Shown: in pieces, positions 11,501-17,585 of the stretch | Layout of the letters: each line of letters opens with the position of its first letter | Numbering within the stretch: the stretch's first letter is position 1 | Source of the DNA: Candidatus Omnitrophota bacterium | Lineage (GTDB): Bacteria > Omnitrophota > Gorgyraeia > Zapsychrales > Zapsychraceae | Direction of reading: 5' to 3' | DNA length: 64,000 nucleotides | Assembly (NCBI GenBank): GCA_020632495.1 | Contig: JACKFL010000005.1 | Coordinates: 1,674,001 to 1,738,000, forward strand | Position numbers and translations under genes: made by a program | The notes under the pieces: model-generated | Seen by the model: the letters and a program-made list of their open reading frames with translations, nothing else | Databases searched by the model: none | Told to the model about the DNA's origin: nothing

Positions 11501-13670
11501 CTTTGATCATGAATGGCGGAATATGCGGTTGGATCCGGTGCATAGTGCAACAGCGGATCTTTACTCCGCACGGCTGGTGGACTCTGACTTAGATCAACCC
11601 GTCGGCACCGTTTCATACGAAGTCAATCGGGAGGAACGTAAAATAACGATCGTTTCGGTGATCGACGAGGGTCGCCGGCATCGCGGATATGGGACATTGT
11701 CGTATGCCTTGCTTAGGATGCTCTTGCTCGAGAGCGGTCTTGAGGGTTTTGAGGTCGCCGCCCGCTTCCGGACCTATGGCGTTTGGCACATGGATACCGG
11801 AAGCGAGATGATTGGAAAAAAGGCCTTCCTGAGCGTCTTCGGCGGGCAGGTCGTGCAACGCCAGGATGATCTTGAAATCATCGAGGAACCGCTGCGCGGG
11901 ATGCCGGGACTCACGGAATTGGTGGCGTCGGTTGATCAGATGATCTCCGTCTCTGAGCCCGCCTTACAGGACAAGCCGCTTCCAAGAACGGACCAGGCCC
12001 AGCTGGCCACCAGTGTGTATGCCTGGAGTATTCGTGAGGAGGTGCGGCGGCATTGGAAGGAAGCGCGCCTATCGGGAGATGACTTGCATGCGCCGGAAGT
12101 GGCCGAGCAAATTCTGGCCGGGTATGCGCTGACCCCCGGCCAGCTACTGCCGCGAAAAGACCGCGCGGACGGCACCACACTCGGCGCCGAATTGAGCCGC
12201 CGGATGTTGTCATTGCCGCTGACGGAACGTCTGACCATTCTTGAGATCCTCGAGCGGGTCAATGCACGCGCCGATCAGCTGTTTCGGCGCAAAGAAACGG
12301 TGCAGTATCCGCAGCGCGTCGACTACCGCTATATCGGTGAGTTATTTACCCGCCGGCGCGGGGACATGACCCGCAAGGATGCGGCGGCCGGAATCGGGAT
12401 CGGTCAGGGGACGATCAAGAAGATCGAAGAGTGGAGCCTGTTGGAAGGCAACGCCCGGTACCAGGCCGGGTTGTCCGCGAATCTGGAGACCCTGCTGAAG
12501 TTCATGAATTTCTACGGCATTCACGTCGACGAGCTGTTCGGCCGCAAACCTCCGGCGCCAACCTTTGCTCCCTATGTTGCGGAGTATGTCGGATCCAATA
12601 TCAAGATTCACCGTGACCGGCAGGGGCTGACCATCGACGAGATGGCGGACCGGCTCGGGATGAACCGGGCAAACTACGACCGGCTCGAAGGCGGCGGTTA
12701 CAATCCCAGCTTTGAGGTGCTGGTGAAGGTCGCCTCGGCGTTAGGTGTGAGTCTGGACTATTTGCTGCGGCCGAATCTGGTGCTGGAGCACGAACCCCGT
12801 CGGGTTGCGGACGCGGAACAGTGGGCGCAGGTGCGTGACCGCTACAGTCAGGAGGCGGTACGGCTTCGTTTGCGCAACCTGCGCGCCCGGCGCGGGCTGT
12901 CGGTGCAGCAGGTGGCGGATGCCATGGGCCGGCCCGCAAGTTACGTCGGTTTGATGGAAAACGCGCGGGACAAGACCTTCTTTATCGAACGCGTCAAGAG
13001 AATGGCCGACTTCTACGGGGTGAGTTTGTTCTACCTGGTGACGGGATTGCGCACAACGGCGGCGGAGGAGGCGATCGGTAAGGAGGAGATTCGTTCGGAC
13101 TGGCTCCGTCGGAACATCAGAATGGTCCGTGAACACCGCGGATTGCAGCGCCGGGATGTCGACCGTCTTGCCGGTATCCCGTTGGACGTGGTGCAGCGCG
13201 TGGAACGGGAAGGTGAACCGTTGTTCGATTATTTTGTCAAGATATCCGTGGCGTTGCAGGTGCCGATGAGTCTGTTGTTGAGCGATCCGCAACAGGTCGA
13301 GACGTACCTGTTACACGAAGCCGGGAAGGCGGCCGTTGCCGGGGCTGCACCGTCAACCAACACCCGGGCCGGTACGGACGCGGCGGTACTCAGTGAGGCC
13401 CCCGGGGGGATCGACTTCCGTGCGGACCGGCTTGAGCTGGATGTCGAGCGCGCCGGTTCTGATCCCGTCCAATTCGATCTCAAGCATCCTCAGGACGTCC
13501 AAATTGACGGCCTGGTCCCGGTCATCATCAATATCACCCCGGTCGCCAGCATCCCGCTGTTGCTCGGGTTCCACGAGCCCGCCTCGGCCCCCTTGGCCGA
13601 AAGTGCGCCCGGAAAGGACCCGGCCGCCGATCCCCGCGAGCGGATGATTGCCGCCCTGAACGCGGTTTAG
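2568..13670 (+). CDS. Giant multidomain protein: signal peptide, tandem methyltransferase-like domains, GNAT and four XRE HTH domains
   Basis: 3700 residues (roughly 400 kDa) in one unbroken frame, about 17% of the window. The N-terminus has a signal-like segment (about 18-42, ending APASARA) whether translation starts at TTG 2568 or ATG 2586. Residues about 50-370 form an N-terminal domain that I recall from other omnitrophote giant proteins. Four tandem PrmA-like methyltransferase units follow, with motif I acidic residues at D544, D882, D1223 and D1515 (DVGAG, DVGAG, DVGSG, DFGAG). Each is preceded by a GPLFLMD-type block and the first three are followed by an SGYNVT-type block. A fifth, divergent methyltransferase domain has GTGTG near 1930 and FNIP at 2000. 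Residues about 2150-2650 include KGSG at 2373-2376 and may be SelO-like. A GNAT domain carries RRHRGYG at 3036-3042. Four XRE HTH domains begin near 3256, 3340, 3432 and 3512. A C-terminal tail (3613-3660) ends in PVIINITPV. Function unknown. A signal peptide on a protein with DNA-binding folds is contradictory, and no frameshift or stop is seen. Confidence 0.85.
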   Translation: MQHNPHMYRHSYNFRGTVLCRLTVFLLVFCLGIDPVILAAPASARAGISFPEPTAMIQPSAAFVPAVMRGLQFDTENPFEFNFIIDTGENDIEGPALEEESGRLIRYFLAALTVPEKDLWVNLAPREAQRIITPELGVTLMGRDMLAQDYLLKQFASSLMYPDGEVGRKFWERVYKRAQQQFGTTDIPLGSFNKVWIVPAEAKVFENESGAYVIGTRLKVMLEDEYARASDLVGEPPAGSEGNNIANALVKEILIPEIEREVNEGEHFARLRQIYHSLILATWYKRTLKDSILTQQYADHNKVAGVDEIQPGATDQIYDQYMQAVRKGVYNFIKEDYDPATHETVPRKYMSGGLQIVPEVDQATLAEMMTYLRSTEARQWRWKKVRTELRRPKEWGSRFLKEGPYPEPPLVLTGKDQEIYRQANGRPRPMDADEVGRLLERITRSEKIRFIRRDLGPYTVSTGIAVTEEGMQYRMLNVGHLFLMDNRFYYFMDPELRRELGQNVILLDRFDSLEVVRRGQDMYAAAAIVSMLQRQDWENYTVVDVGAGVGVLSLVAHKLGARYVELIENLPRKVEQAKIQMQLNGLKLGPDYDVHQIDLSDAKQVRRTVNVIGQRRDEKDSGRRFAIISNIGYWPKVRERGVQVYSASNQNSMDLMEGLSGVNLFIGSGYNVTTDLKNLEATAPDMNRLEDLGFEIPEAALVKLPDREPIISLTAVRTDQAMLTWLRPPGGHGTEGYDISQEPTLTLAPQEIDKLAGARGRARRMGPDEQRRLLELLMERDILYRSSPAPDFYQDQRIDRRDYSRRGERAPVFSQIGPLFLMDREYFLDLADDVRKELGSNVIVLDDLKGLQMYDRRFALYADAAIAMILDWQDWEGRQVIDVGAGEGVLGLVAFKLGADFIEAFDNDTAKLEIAKNQYRLNGLAAGTHFRVHAGDLRNTGFVNDRIAQIENRLATLAGAPEVTVVSNIGLWPVARFSDREPQYHITNQTAFDMAAQIPGVSAIIASGYNVTKIGDYEKAIKRDLHRLEELGFRRERRPVTYHQTDLQIAFTAVRPDAAIFGKPGKLQDWLRRFRGEQKRRGEQPAWGRAKDLTPRQSEALMDRFRVDPKLITLRWDGELSPGQPYGQFELDGRLWVRENAYIRRVNGPGDLVIVRLGPLMLMDRTFYLELDDTVKEELGPNVVLISRLNDSSLNSTLFHIYNSSTALAMIAQGSYDNHHVIDVGSGDGILALIAHKLGAKYSELIEADAYSLMRASHQLILNGMDPDTDFSVHLGDITDEEFVRKETAFMIANMEKRGADSLSVVANIGQWDDYYGKVNNRTVIALLNGLPPVDRLVLGGYDVTSVSRNKEVVEPDREVLAARRLKVSEMQLRYAGKPMTVAMVATAPDSALMAQIEAHLQNALKLDEERLERGVVSVNGRDIAVTQYRNRQFEEVPYLRVGEFLVINNGIADYLPAAQRAQLEANPGVIFLDREEFTDAFAYERWEGYGGFTLAVMAAMQAFREKINGHTFVDFGAGSGVLSIIASRLGARDVIAIEGREEAQPILARNLAANNVPNVKQFHQMIESIDALELSPQPVFALNLPYFGLLLGSGERAVTLLKALDLVAEPAVAIISGGSFGRGSIDDAVIRILEQRGADVIESTLIKRHVREPDLAVSNVFSGVFETKIIKTADADGAMFSKSSRRKLFERLLGLVDRYTDRIPPQFAVSREPLVSLTQNNPYFQDFLGSLNIDVTIPPRLQQQGFWRYELNLDQPQRRRLMDLLSKHSHVPDRDMPKKWSVIFYKGEPLLLVMEGLHWNSFSEGMQNSLLDQHASYLFGKGITETGMRKYIEGLASLKWSRAISLIPVNSERVSLTDRMHLALLAKWTDASSDGPVIVADTLFDLTPIPGVSTRVVTSWGSYDARSMESTMFRVGIHPRPGELIYLLGTGTGADALYTAERTGGDVRIVATDIDPYLLGNARSNISASPYAGSIRLVQADLFDFEKEDGEKADRILFNIPLDSQITGRNRDSRTSDPGMQLLNRLLTEAKDHLKEGGTLEVNYMTRPSFFAAVYNAGWEVAEVTGQDIFNQLENADMQAFQYLRFVLKRQDPAHAEQNAKALSDLQALAKMERPLMMALTTQDGQGRSSSGLSQRKREEFRQSARNILRKWDDEVGMATSVVRTAADGVGWMARSNLRLGSRYKHPDRLAEPYFTLEPNPMSVMGRIEDMSMLAADTKLIETDWSGYWADHLRQYFGRDRVTEEELDRYRAVEAVISDDVKYALLRDRALQPVFMQIMPDGFVGELETNDVVDTKLDTLIDGRSLREFVEEYSAFRVGRLETAAKVIAAGDKIVVGVTDRSHDLTMGIRARIANGRQTYFPLPDGSWLGVKGSGYNYAYLGAAEKSPFMFTDRVSYGLFPRYQAIRQLDIFNVLGVNQQGFADFLGVRRLQMLPDGEGRFESVNLYLDNHPEREDAWPYLSFHRVSSPHRLVSFGQLLSTPGSLSYHMERIAHLMGRDEYGVEEMLLDTAYGLGVAEAEKQNHELYHTTINEQDYVLGGYVADTGELVGNSSVDSSRNALGTHAEVVLRMKQIGRVLMGLSRLTVFTLRYGDADEQLPSRPDLLKSFFDGYLSTLSPHQLERLNVPEGLFYTLFHETLMQLPLFVFHDGFNPDSELLLRLTDGRGEELEGIMQSTDAGVADLTRMNQELSAEIDAMVVEEMQDRAVLASADPAANRRALESGQILQLSSGDYAFLKNGDNPARMVPVLIPANVYRHSKSVHQDRSARLGSKFYPAEDILSLIRSAILRMNNNYGHRRYEFDRAIGRPNVLDIMTTLEVDSIEEAVGKGWVGEIEAAAGLHQDTTNRQGRWQIFYKRLPKKLQRKIDAQQTSSLNFRSTSYGKLQENSAWHRADLNSWEALIAEAGIPRDVVEERGRTISKVYPGLPFYQRRDNQRDFWQRHAFINYHDPVIFADTAEQVAVSFVNIKEGAADALMYFDHEWRNMRLDPVHSATADLYSARLVDSDLDQPVGTVSYEVNREERKITIVSVIDEGRRHRGYGTLSYALLRMLLLESGLEGFEVAARFRTYGVWHMDTGSEMIGKKAFLSVFGGQVVQRQDDLEIIEEPLRGMPGLTELVASVDQMISVSEPALQDKPLPRTDQAQLATSVYAWSIREEVRRHWKEARLSGDDLHAPEVAEQILAGYALTPGQLLPRKDRADGTTLGAELSRRMLSLPLTERLTILEILERVNARADQLFRRKETVQYPQRVDYRYIGELFTRRRGDMTRKDAAAGIGIGQGTIKKIEEWSLLEGNARYQAGLSANLETLLKFMNFYGIHVDELFGRKPPAPTFAPYVAEYVGSNIKIHRDRQGLTIDEMADRLGMNRANYDRLEGGGYNPSFEVLVKVASALGVSLDYLLRPNLVLEHEPRRVADAEQWAQVRDRYSQEAVRLRLRNLRARRGLSVQQVADAMGRPASYVGLMENARDKTFFIERVKRMADFYGVSLFYLVTGLRTTAAEEAIGKEEIRSDWLRRNIRMVREHRGLQRRDVDRLAGIPLDVVQRVEREGEPLFDYFVKISVALQVPMSLLLSDPQQVETYLLHEAGKAAVAGAAPSTNTRAGTDAAVLSEAPGGIDFRADRLELDVERAGSDPVQFDLKHPQDVQIDGLVPVIINITPVASIPLLLGFHEPASAPLAESAPGKDPAADPRERMIAALNAV

Positions 13671-13695
13671 GCGGCAACCCGGGCCAACCTTTTTT

Positions 13696-13724
13696 TTGAC
13701 AAATCCGTCCATTTTCATGATAAT
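13696..13724 (+). promoter_or_regulatory. Predicted sigma70 promoter of the Cys/Met PLP enzyme gene
   Basis: Consensus TTGACA (13696-13701), a spacer of exactly 17 nt, and GATAAT (13719-13724). It follows a run of eight T (13690-13697) just after the giant gene. That run is not preceded by a convincing hairpin. Confidence 0.7.
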
Positions 13725-13770
13725 AGCAGAACTATTCCGTACCCAAATATTCCAATAAACGAGAGGCAAT

Positions 13771-14910
13771 ATGGATATCCGAACCAAGGCCGTGCATACC
13801 GGCGTCTATAAGGACAAAAGCTATAATTCCGTGACCACTCCGATTTACCCGTCGTCCACGTTTTACTTCGATAAGATCGGGCAAAACAAAGGTTATGACT
13901 ACACCCGTTCGGGAAATCCGACCCGTGACGCGTTGGAAGAAAACCTGGCCGATCTTGAAGGCGGAGTGGGGGCCTCGGCCACCTGCACCGGTATGGGCGC
14001 GATTACGGCCACGACTTTCTTCCTTAAAAGCGGGGACCATCTGATCGCCGGCGACGACATCTACGGCGGAACTTACCGGCTGTTCAAGCAGGTCCTGCCC
14101 GGGATGGGTGTCGACGTCTCGTTTGTCAACATGCGGGACCTGGGGGCAGTCAAGGCCGCGGTAACGCCGAAGACCCGGATGGTGTGGATCGAGACCCCGT
14201 CCAATCCGCTGCTCAATATTGTGGATTTGGAAGGCGTGATCGCCATCGCCAAGGCCAACAATTGCCTGTCGGTTGTGGACAACACCTTTATGTCCCCGTA
14301 TTTCCAGCAACCCTTCCAGTTCGGGGCGGACCTGGTGGTGCATTCGACGACAAAGTATCTGAACGGTCACAGTGACGTGGTGGGCGGCGCGATCGTGTAT
14401 GCCAGCGAGGTGCTCGCTGAAAGGGGCAAGTGGCTGGTCAATGCCTTGGGAGTGTCGCAGTCGCCGTATGACGCCTGGTTGGTGCTGCGCGGCGTTAAGA
14501 CGCTGGCGGTGCGCATGGAGGCGCATCAGGCCAATGCCCTGGCGGTGGCCGAGTTTCTGGACGGGCATCAGCATGTCAAGAAGGTCTATTATCCCGGTCT
14601 GCCGTCGCATCCGGGGCAGGAGTTGATCAAGAAGCAGATGACCGGCTTCGGGGGGATGTTGTCATTCGAGTTGGACACATCCAAAGTGGACCGGGACAAC
14701 TTCTTCGCGAGTCTGGAATATTTCTGCCTTGCCGAATCTTTGGGCGGGATCGAATCCCTGATCGAGCATCCGTGGCTGATGAGTCACTCATCGATGGGGG
14801 AGGAGGGTTTGAAAAAGTCCGGAATTACCGCTGAGACGATCCGCGTGTCCATCGGGATCGAGGCTGCTGCCGATCTCATCGCCGCGCTTGAAAAAGCCCT
14901 TAAGGGGTAG
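13771..14910 (+). CDS. metB: Cystathionine gamma-synthase / trans-sulfuration PLP enzyme
   Basis: 379 residues, the normal length for the Cys/Met metabolism PLP family (MetB, MetC, MetZ, CGL). Family features: YTRSGNPTR near residue 50, the cofactor-stacking region GDDIYGGTYRL, ETPSNP, and the Schiff-base lysine K195 in HSTTKYLNGHSD. It acts in the cytoplasm in methionine or cysteine synthesis or interconversion. Sequence alone does not separate cystathionine gamma-synthase from gamma- or beta-lyase, so metB is a best guess. The start ATG is supported by GAGAGG about 8 nt upstream and by a good promoter. It is monocistronic by position, with no other sulfur-metabolism gene nearby. Confidence 0.85.
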   Translation: MDIRTKAVHTGVYKDKSYNSVTTPIYPSSTFYFDKIGQNKGYDYTRSGNPTRDALEENLADLEGGVGASATCTGMGAITATTFFLKSGDHLIAGDDIYGGTYRLFKQVLPGMGVDVSFVNMRDLGAVKAAVTPKTRMVWIETPSNPLLNIVDLEGVIAIAKANNCLSVVDNTFMSPYFQQPFQFGADLVVHSTTKYLNGHSDVVGGAIVYASEVLAERGKWLVNALGVSQSPYDAWLVLRGVKTLAVRMEAHQANALAVAEFLDGHQHVKKVYYPGLPSHPGQELIKKQMTGFGGMLSFELDTSKVDRDNFFASLEYFCLAESLGGIESLIEHPWLMSHSSMGEEGLKKSGITAETIRVSIGIEAAADLIAALEKALKG

Positions 14911-14955
14911 GCCCTCCCGACGGCGATTCGCCGGTCCGATATTAGCTTTTCCTGT

Positions 14956-14983
14956 TTGCTTGCACCGGCCTTTGCTCTAAAAT
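14956..14983 (+). promoter_or_regulatory. Predicted promoter of the MBOAT gene, giving a near-leaderless transcript
   Basis: TTGCTT (14956-14961), a 16-nt spacer, TAAAAT (14978-14983). The -10 ends only 7 nt before the ATG at 14991, so the transcript would have essentially no leader. No Shine-Dalgarno is visible. The surrounding TTTGCTCTAAAATACC resembles the TTTGCTAGGATAACC of the two SPOR promoters. Confidence 0.45.
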
Positions 14984-14990
14984 ACCAGGT

Positions 14991-16397
14991 ATGTCCTTCA
15001 CGGAACTTATCTTCGCGCCGTTCGCGATCGTGACATACCTGGTATTTTTTCTGCTGCGCAAACATCCCGCCGCGCAAATCATTCTGTTACTGCTGGCCAG
15101 TTATATTTTTTACGGATGGTGGAAGGTCACTTTCTTATGGCTGATTCTCTTCTCATCGGCGCTGGATTTTTTCATCGGACAGGCGATCGCGGCCACGGCG
15201 GACCGTTCGCGAAAAAAGCTGTATCTGGCTGTCAGTCTCATCGGTAATCTGGGGCTGCTGGGCTACTTTAAGTACGCGAATTTCTGTATCCAATCGGCCA
15301 ACGACGTACTGGCCGCCGTGGGTCTGACGCCGGACTGGCCCGTGCTGAACATCGTCCTGCCGGTCGGCATTTCCTTCTACACGTTTCAGTCCTTGAGTTA
15401 CTCGCTGGATATCTACTACGGCCGGATCGAGCCGGAGAAATCCTTTCCGCGTTTCTTTTTTTTCGTGGCCGCCTTTCCGCAGCTGGTGGCCGGGCCGATC
15501 GTGCGCGCGCGAGAGTTTCTTCCGCAGCTGCGCGAAAATTTGTTCGCGCGCAGCGATGACTCGGGTTTGTTTTATGTGCTGTACGGCCTTTTTAAGAAGA
15601 TCATGATCGCCGATCTGCTCGGTTTTTATCTGGTTGACAGCGTCTTTGCGGCGCCTCAGGAGCACAGCAGCGCGGCCCTGCTGTTGGGTCTATACGCCTA
15701 TGCCTTTCAAATCTTTCTGGATTTCTCGGCTTATTCGGATATAGCCATAGGGCTGGGCCGGATCTTCGGCCTGACGCTTCCGGTTAATTTTCGCAGTCCC
15801 TATTTGGCGCAGTCGCCGACGGAATTCTGGCACCGCTGGCATATCACACTCTCCACGTGGCTGCGCGACTATTTGTACATCCCGCTCGGAGGGAACCGTG
15901 TCGGTCCGCTGCGGCATGCGGCCAATCTGATGATCGTCATGCTGCTGGGCGGTTTGTGGCACGGCGCCAGCTGGACCTTCGTCATTTGGGGGCTGCTGCA
16001 CGGAGTGTATTTGGTGGCGCACAAGATTATGCCGGAGCAGCGTGCGCCGGGAATGGGCCGCGGTATTCTGAATCGGCTGTTCTTTTTTCACCTGATATGT
16101 CTGACGTGGATCTTCTTCCGCGCCCAAGATTTTGCCGCGGCCGGGGCTTATCTGCGCGGTCTGGCCGCGATGGATTGGTCGGTGGCCGGTGTCCCCGTCC
16201 TTCCCGTTGGATTGTTACTCGCCGTGGCCTGGATGTTTCATGACGTGGTGGAACCGCGGTTGGAAATAATCGCCCGGCGGTTTCAGGCGCTGCCCTGGTG
16301 GGTTCAAGGGGTGGTGTTCTATGTTTTTTTCGTGGGGGTGTCGATGCTCAACCAGAAAGGGGCTGCGCATCAGGCATTTATTTACTTTCAATTTTAA
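14991..16397 (+). CDS. MBOAT-family O-acyltransferase (AlgI/DltB-like)
   Basis: 468 residues with about ten hydrophobic segments, typical of AlgI-type membrane-bound O-acyltransferases. Hallmarks: YFKYANF, LPVGISFYTFQSLSYSLDIYYG, the FPQLVAGPIVR block, EFWHRWHITLSTWLRDYLYIPLGG, and the invariant histidine H324 in GGLWHGASWTFVIWG. These inner-membrane enzymes move acyl (often acetyl) groups onto extracytoplasmic polysaccharide, working with an SGNH-type periplasmic protein. Exactly such a protein is encoded 3 nt downstream (16401). The acceptor is unknown; surface glycan is plausible given the later gene block. Confidence 0.9.
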   Translation: MSFTELIFAPFAIVTYLVFFLLRKHPAAQIILLLLASYIFYGWWKVTFLWLILFSSALDFFIGQAIAATADRSRKKLYLAVSLIGNLGLLGYFKYANFCIQSANDVLAAVGLTPDWPVLNIVLPVGISFYTFQSLSYSLDIYYGRIEPEKSFPRFFFFVAAFPQLVAGPIVRAREFLPQLRENLFARSDDSGLFYVLYGLFKKIMIADLLGFYLVDSVFAAPQEHSSAALLLGLYAYAFQIFLDFSAYSDIAIGLGRIFGLTLPVNFRSPYLAQSPTEFWHRWHITLSTWLRDYLYIPLGGNRVGPLRHAANLMIVMLLGGLWHGASWTFVIWGLLHGVYLVAHKIMPEQRAPGMGRGILNRLFFFHLICLTWIFFRAQDFAAAGAYLRGLAAMDWSVAGVPVLPVGLLLAVAWMFHDVVEPRLEIIARRFQALPWWVQGVVFYVFFVGVSMLNQKGAAHQAFIYFQF

Positions 16398-16400
16398 CTG

Positions 16401-17444
16401 ATGAGACTCGTAAAGATTATATTTCTGATGCTCTTTCTGGCCGCCGTCTCGGCGTACGTCTGTCATTTCAGCGGTTTACGCCGTCTGCCTATTGCGGATG
16501 ACAAATGGCTGTGGATTCAGCATGTCCTGCATGATCAGCCCCCGACGGAGGTGGACTACGTGTTTATCGGCAGCTCACGGACGTGGTGCGCCGTCCGCTC
16601 CCGGCAGATCGAGGCCGCCCGTCACGGCGAACGGGTATGGAACCTCGGCCGGCACTGGATCGGCAGGGATATTGATTATCTGCTGTTGGAACAGCTCCTG
16701 TCCCGTCATCGTGTCCGGCATGTTTTTATCGAGATCATCGGCCAGGAGAAGTTTGCCCCGCATGCCTATGCCAAGTATCTGGTCACACCGGAGAATGTCC
16801 TTAAGGAAGCCGGATATCATCTGTCGCGGCTGCGTCCGGTTGACTATCTGACCTACTCGTCCCAGGCGAAAGAGGTGATCAAACACCTGTTGTCCTATTC
16901 GGCGGAGTTATCCGTCCGCTGGTACAGGTCGGTATTGACCGCGGGCTGGCTGACCGTCAGCGGCGACCGGGGCCGAGCGGCGGCCGTGGATGCCTATGAG
17001 AAAAGCGGCGGATTTTACACGCGTGACAATCAGGTTCAGCCCCGTCCGGATTTCGTGGAGCGTTACGGGCGCTTTCAACCCTTGTTCCCGGTGAGTAAAG
17101 GGCCGTATCTCTTGCCGCCGGAAAGCTTTCCCGACTATTATCTGCATCGCATGCGGGTCCTGGCGGAACGCCACGGAGCCGAGTTGTCATTCATTTTCAT
17201 CTCCGACTTCGGCGCGGTCCTCCCAAATAACCAGGCCTTTGAGCGCTACCGGGCTATGGGAGAGGTGTATTTCCCGAGTCTACGGCGGATTTATCACAGT
17301 GAGCTATGGCGGGACAAGAACCATTTGTACGGGCCGGGAGCTGTCGTGCTGACCGATGAGATCATCAGGCTGCTGGAGGAGGGGGCGTCGGCCTCCGAAG
17401 AATTGGGACAGTATGTCCCGGTTATCGAAAACAATGTAAGATGA
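16401..17444 (+). CDS. Membrane-anchored SGNH/GDSL-like protein, partner of the MBOAT acyltransferase
   Basis: 347 residues. An N-terminal hydrophobic segment (about 3-20) is followed by an extracytoplasmic domain. The SGNH signature is split in the normal way: block I FIGSSRT with the nucleophile position at S59, and block V DKNH with D305 and H308 near the C-terminus. Proteins of this kind (AlgJ/AlgX-like) accept the acyl group from the MBOAT partner and place it on polysaccharide. Three nt separate it from the MBOAT gene, so the two are one transcript. No exact subfamily is recognised and overall similarity to AlgJ is not obvious, so function is inferred from motifs and context. Confidence 0.7.
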   Translation: MRLVKIIFLMLFLAAVSAYVCHFSGLRRLPIADDKWLWIQHVLHDQPPTEVDYVFIGSSRTWCAVRSRQIEAARHGERVWNLGRHWIGRDIDYLLLEQLLSRHRVRHVFIEIIGQEKFAPHAYAKYLVTPENVLKEAGYHLSRLRPVDYLTYSSQAKEVIKHLLSYSAELSVRWYRSVLTAGWLTVSGDRGRAAAVDAYEKSGGFYTRDNQVQPRPDFVERYGRFQPLFPVSKGPYLLPPESFPDYYLHRMRVLAERHGAELSFIFISDFGAVLPNNQAFERYRAMGEVYFPSLRRIYHSELWRDKNHLYGPGAVVLTDEIIRLLEEGASASEELGQYVPVIENNVR

Positions 17445-17490
17445 TGTTTATCATATGTTTACATTAACTTTCCGGCTTTTGGGTAAGAAA

Positions 17491-17526
17491 ATCCGGGTTG
17501 TCATCCCCGGATCCGGAAGTTATAAT
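17491..17526 (+). promoter_or_regulatory. Promoter with an inverted repeat over the -35 box, upstream of the paired secreted genes
   Basis: TTGTCA (17498-17503), 17-nt spacer, perfect TATAAT (17521-17526). The inverted repeat ATCCGGG (17491-17497) / CCCGGAT (17506-17512) brackets the -35 hexamer in its 8-nt loop. It could be an operator. It is not followed by a T run, so it does not look like a terminator for the gene before it. Confidence 0.55.
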
Positions 17527-17585
17527 ATTAGTAATCATACTGTGACGACCTTCCATTAACCGCATATCTTCAAGGATACCTCCGT

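Noticed and set aside
13690..13697. Run of eight T after the giant gene as a terminator
   Set aside because: No stable hairpin precedes it at the right distance; the T run overlaps the -35 box of the next promoter.
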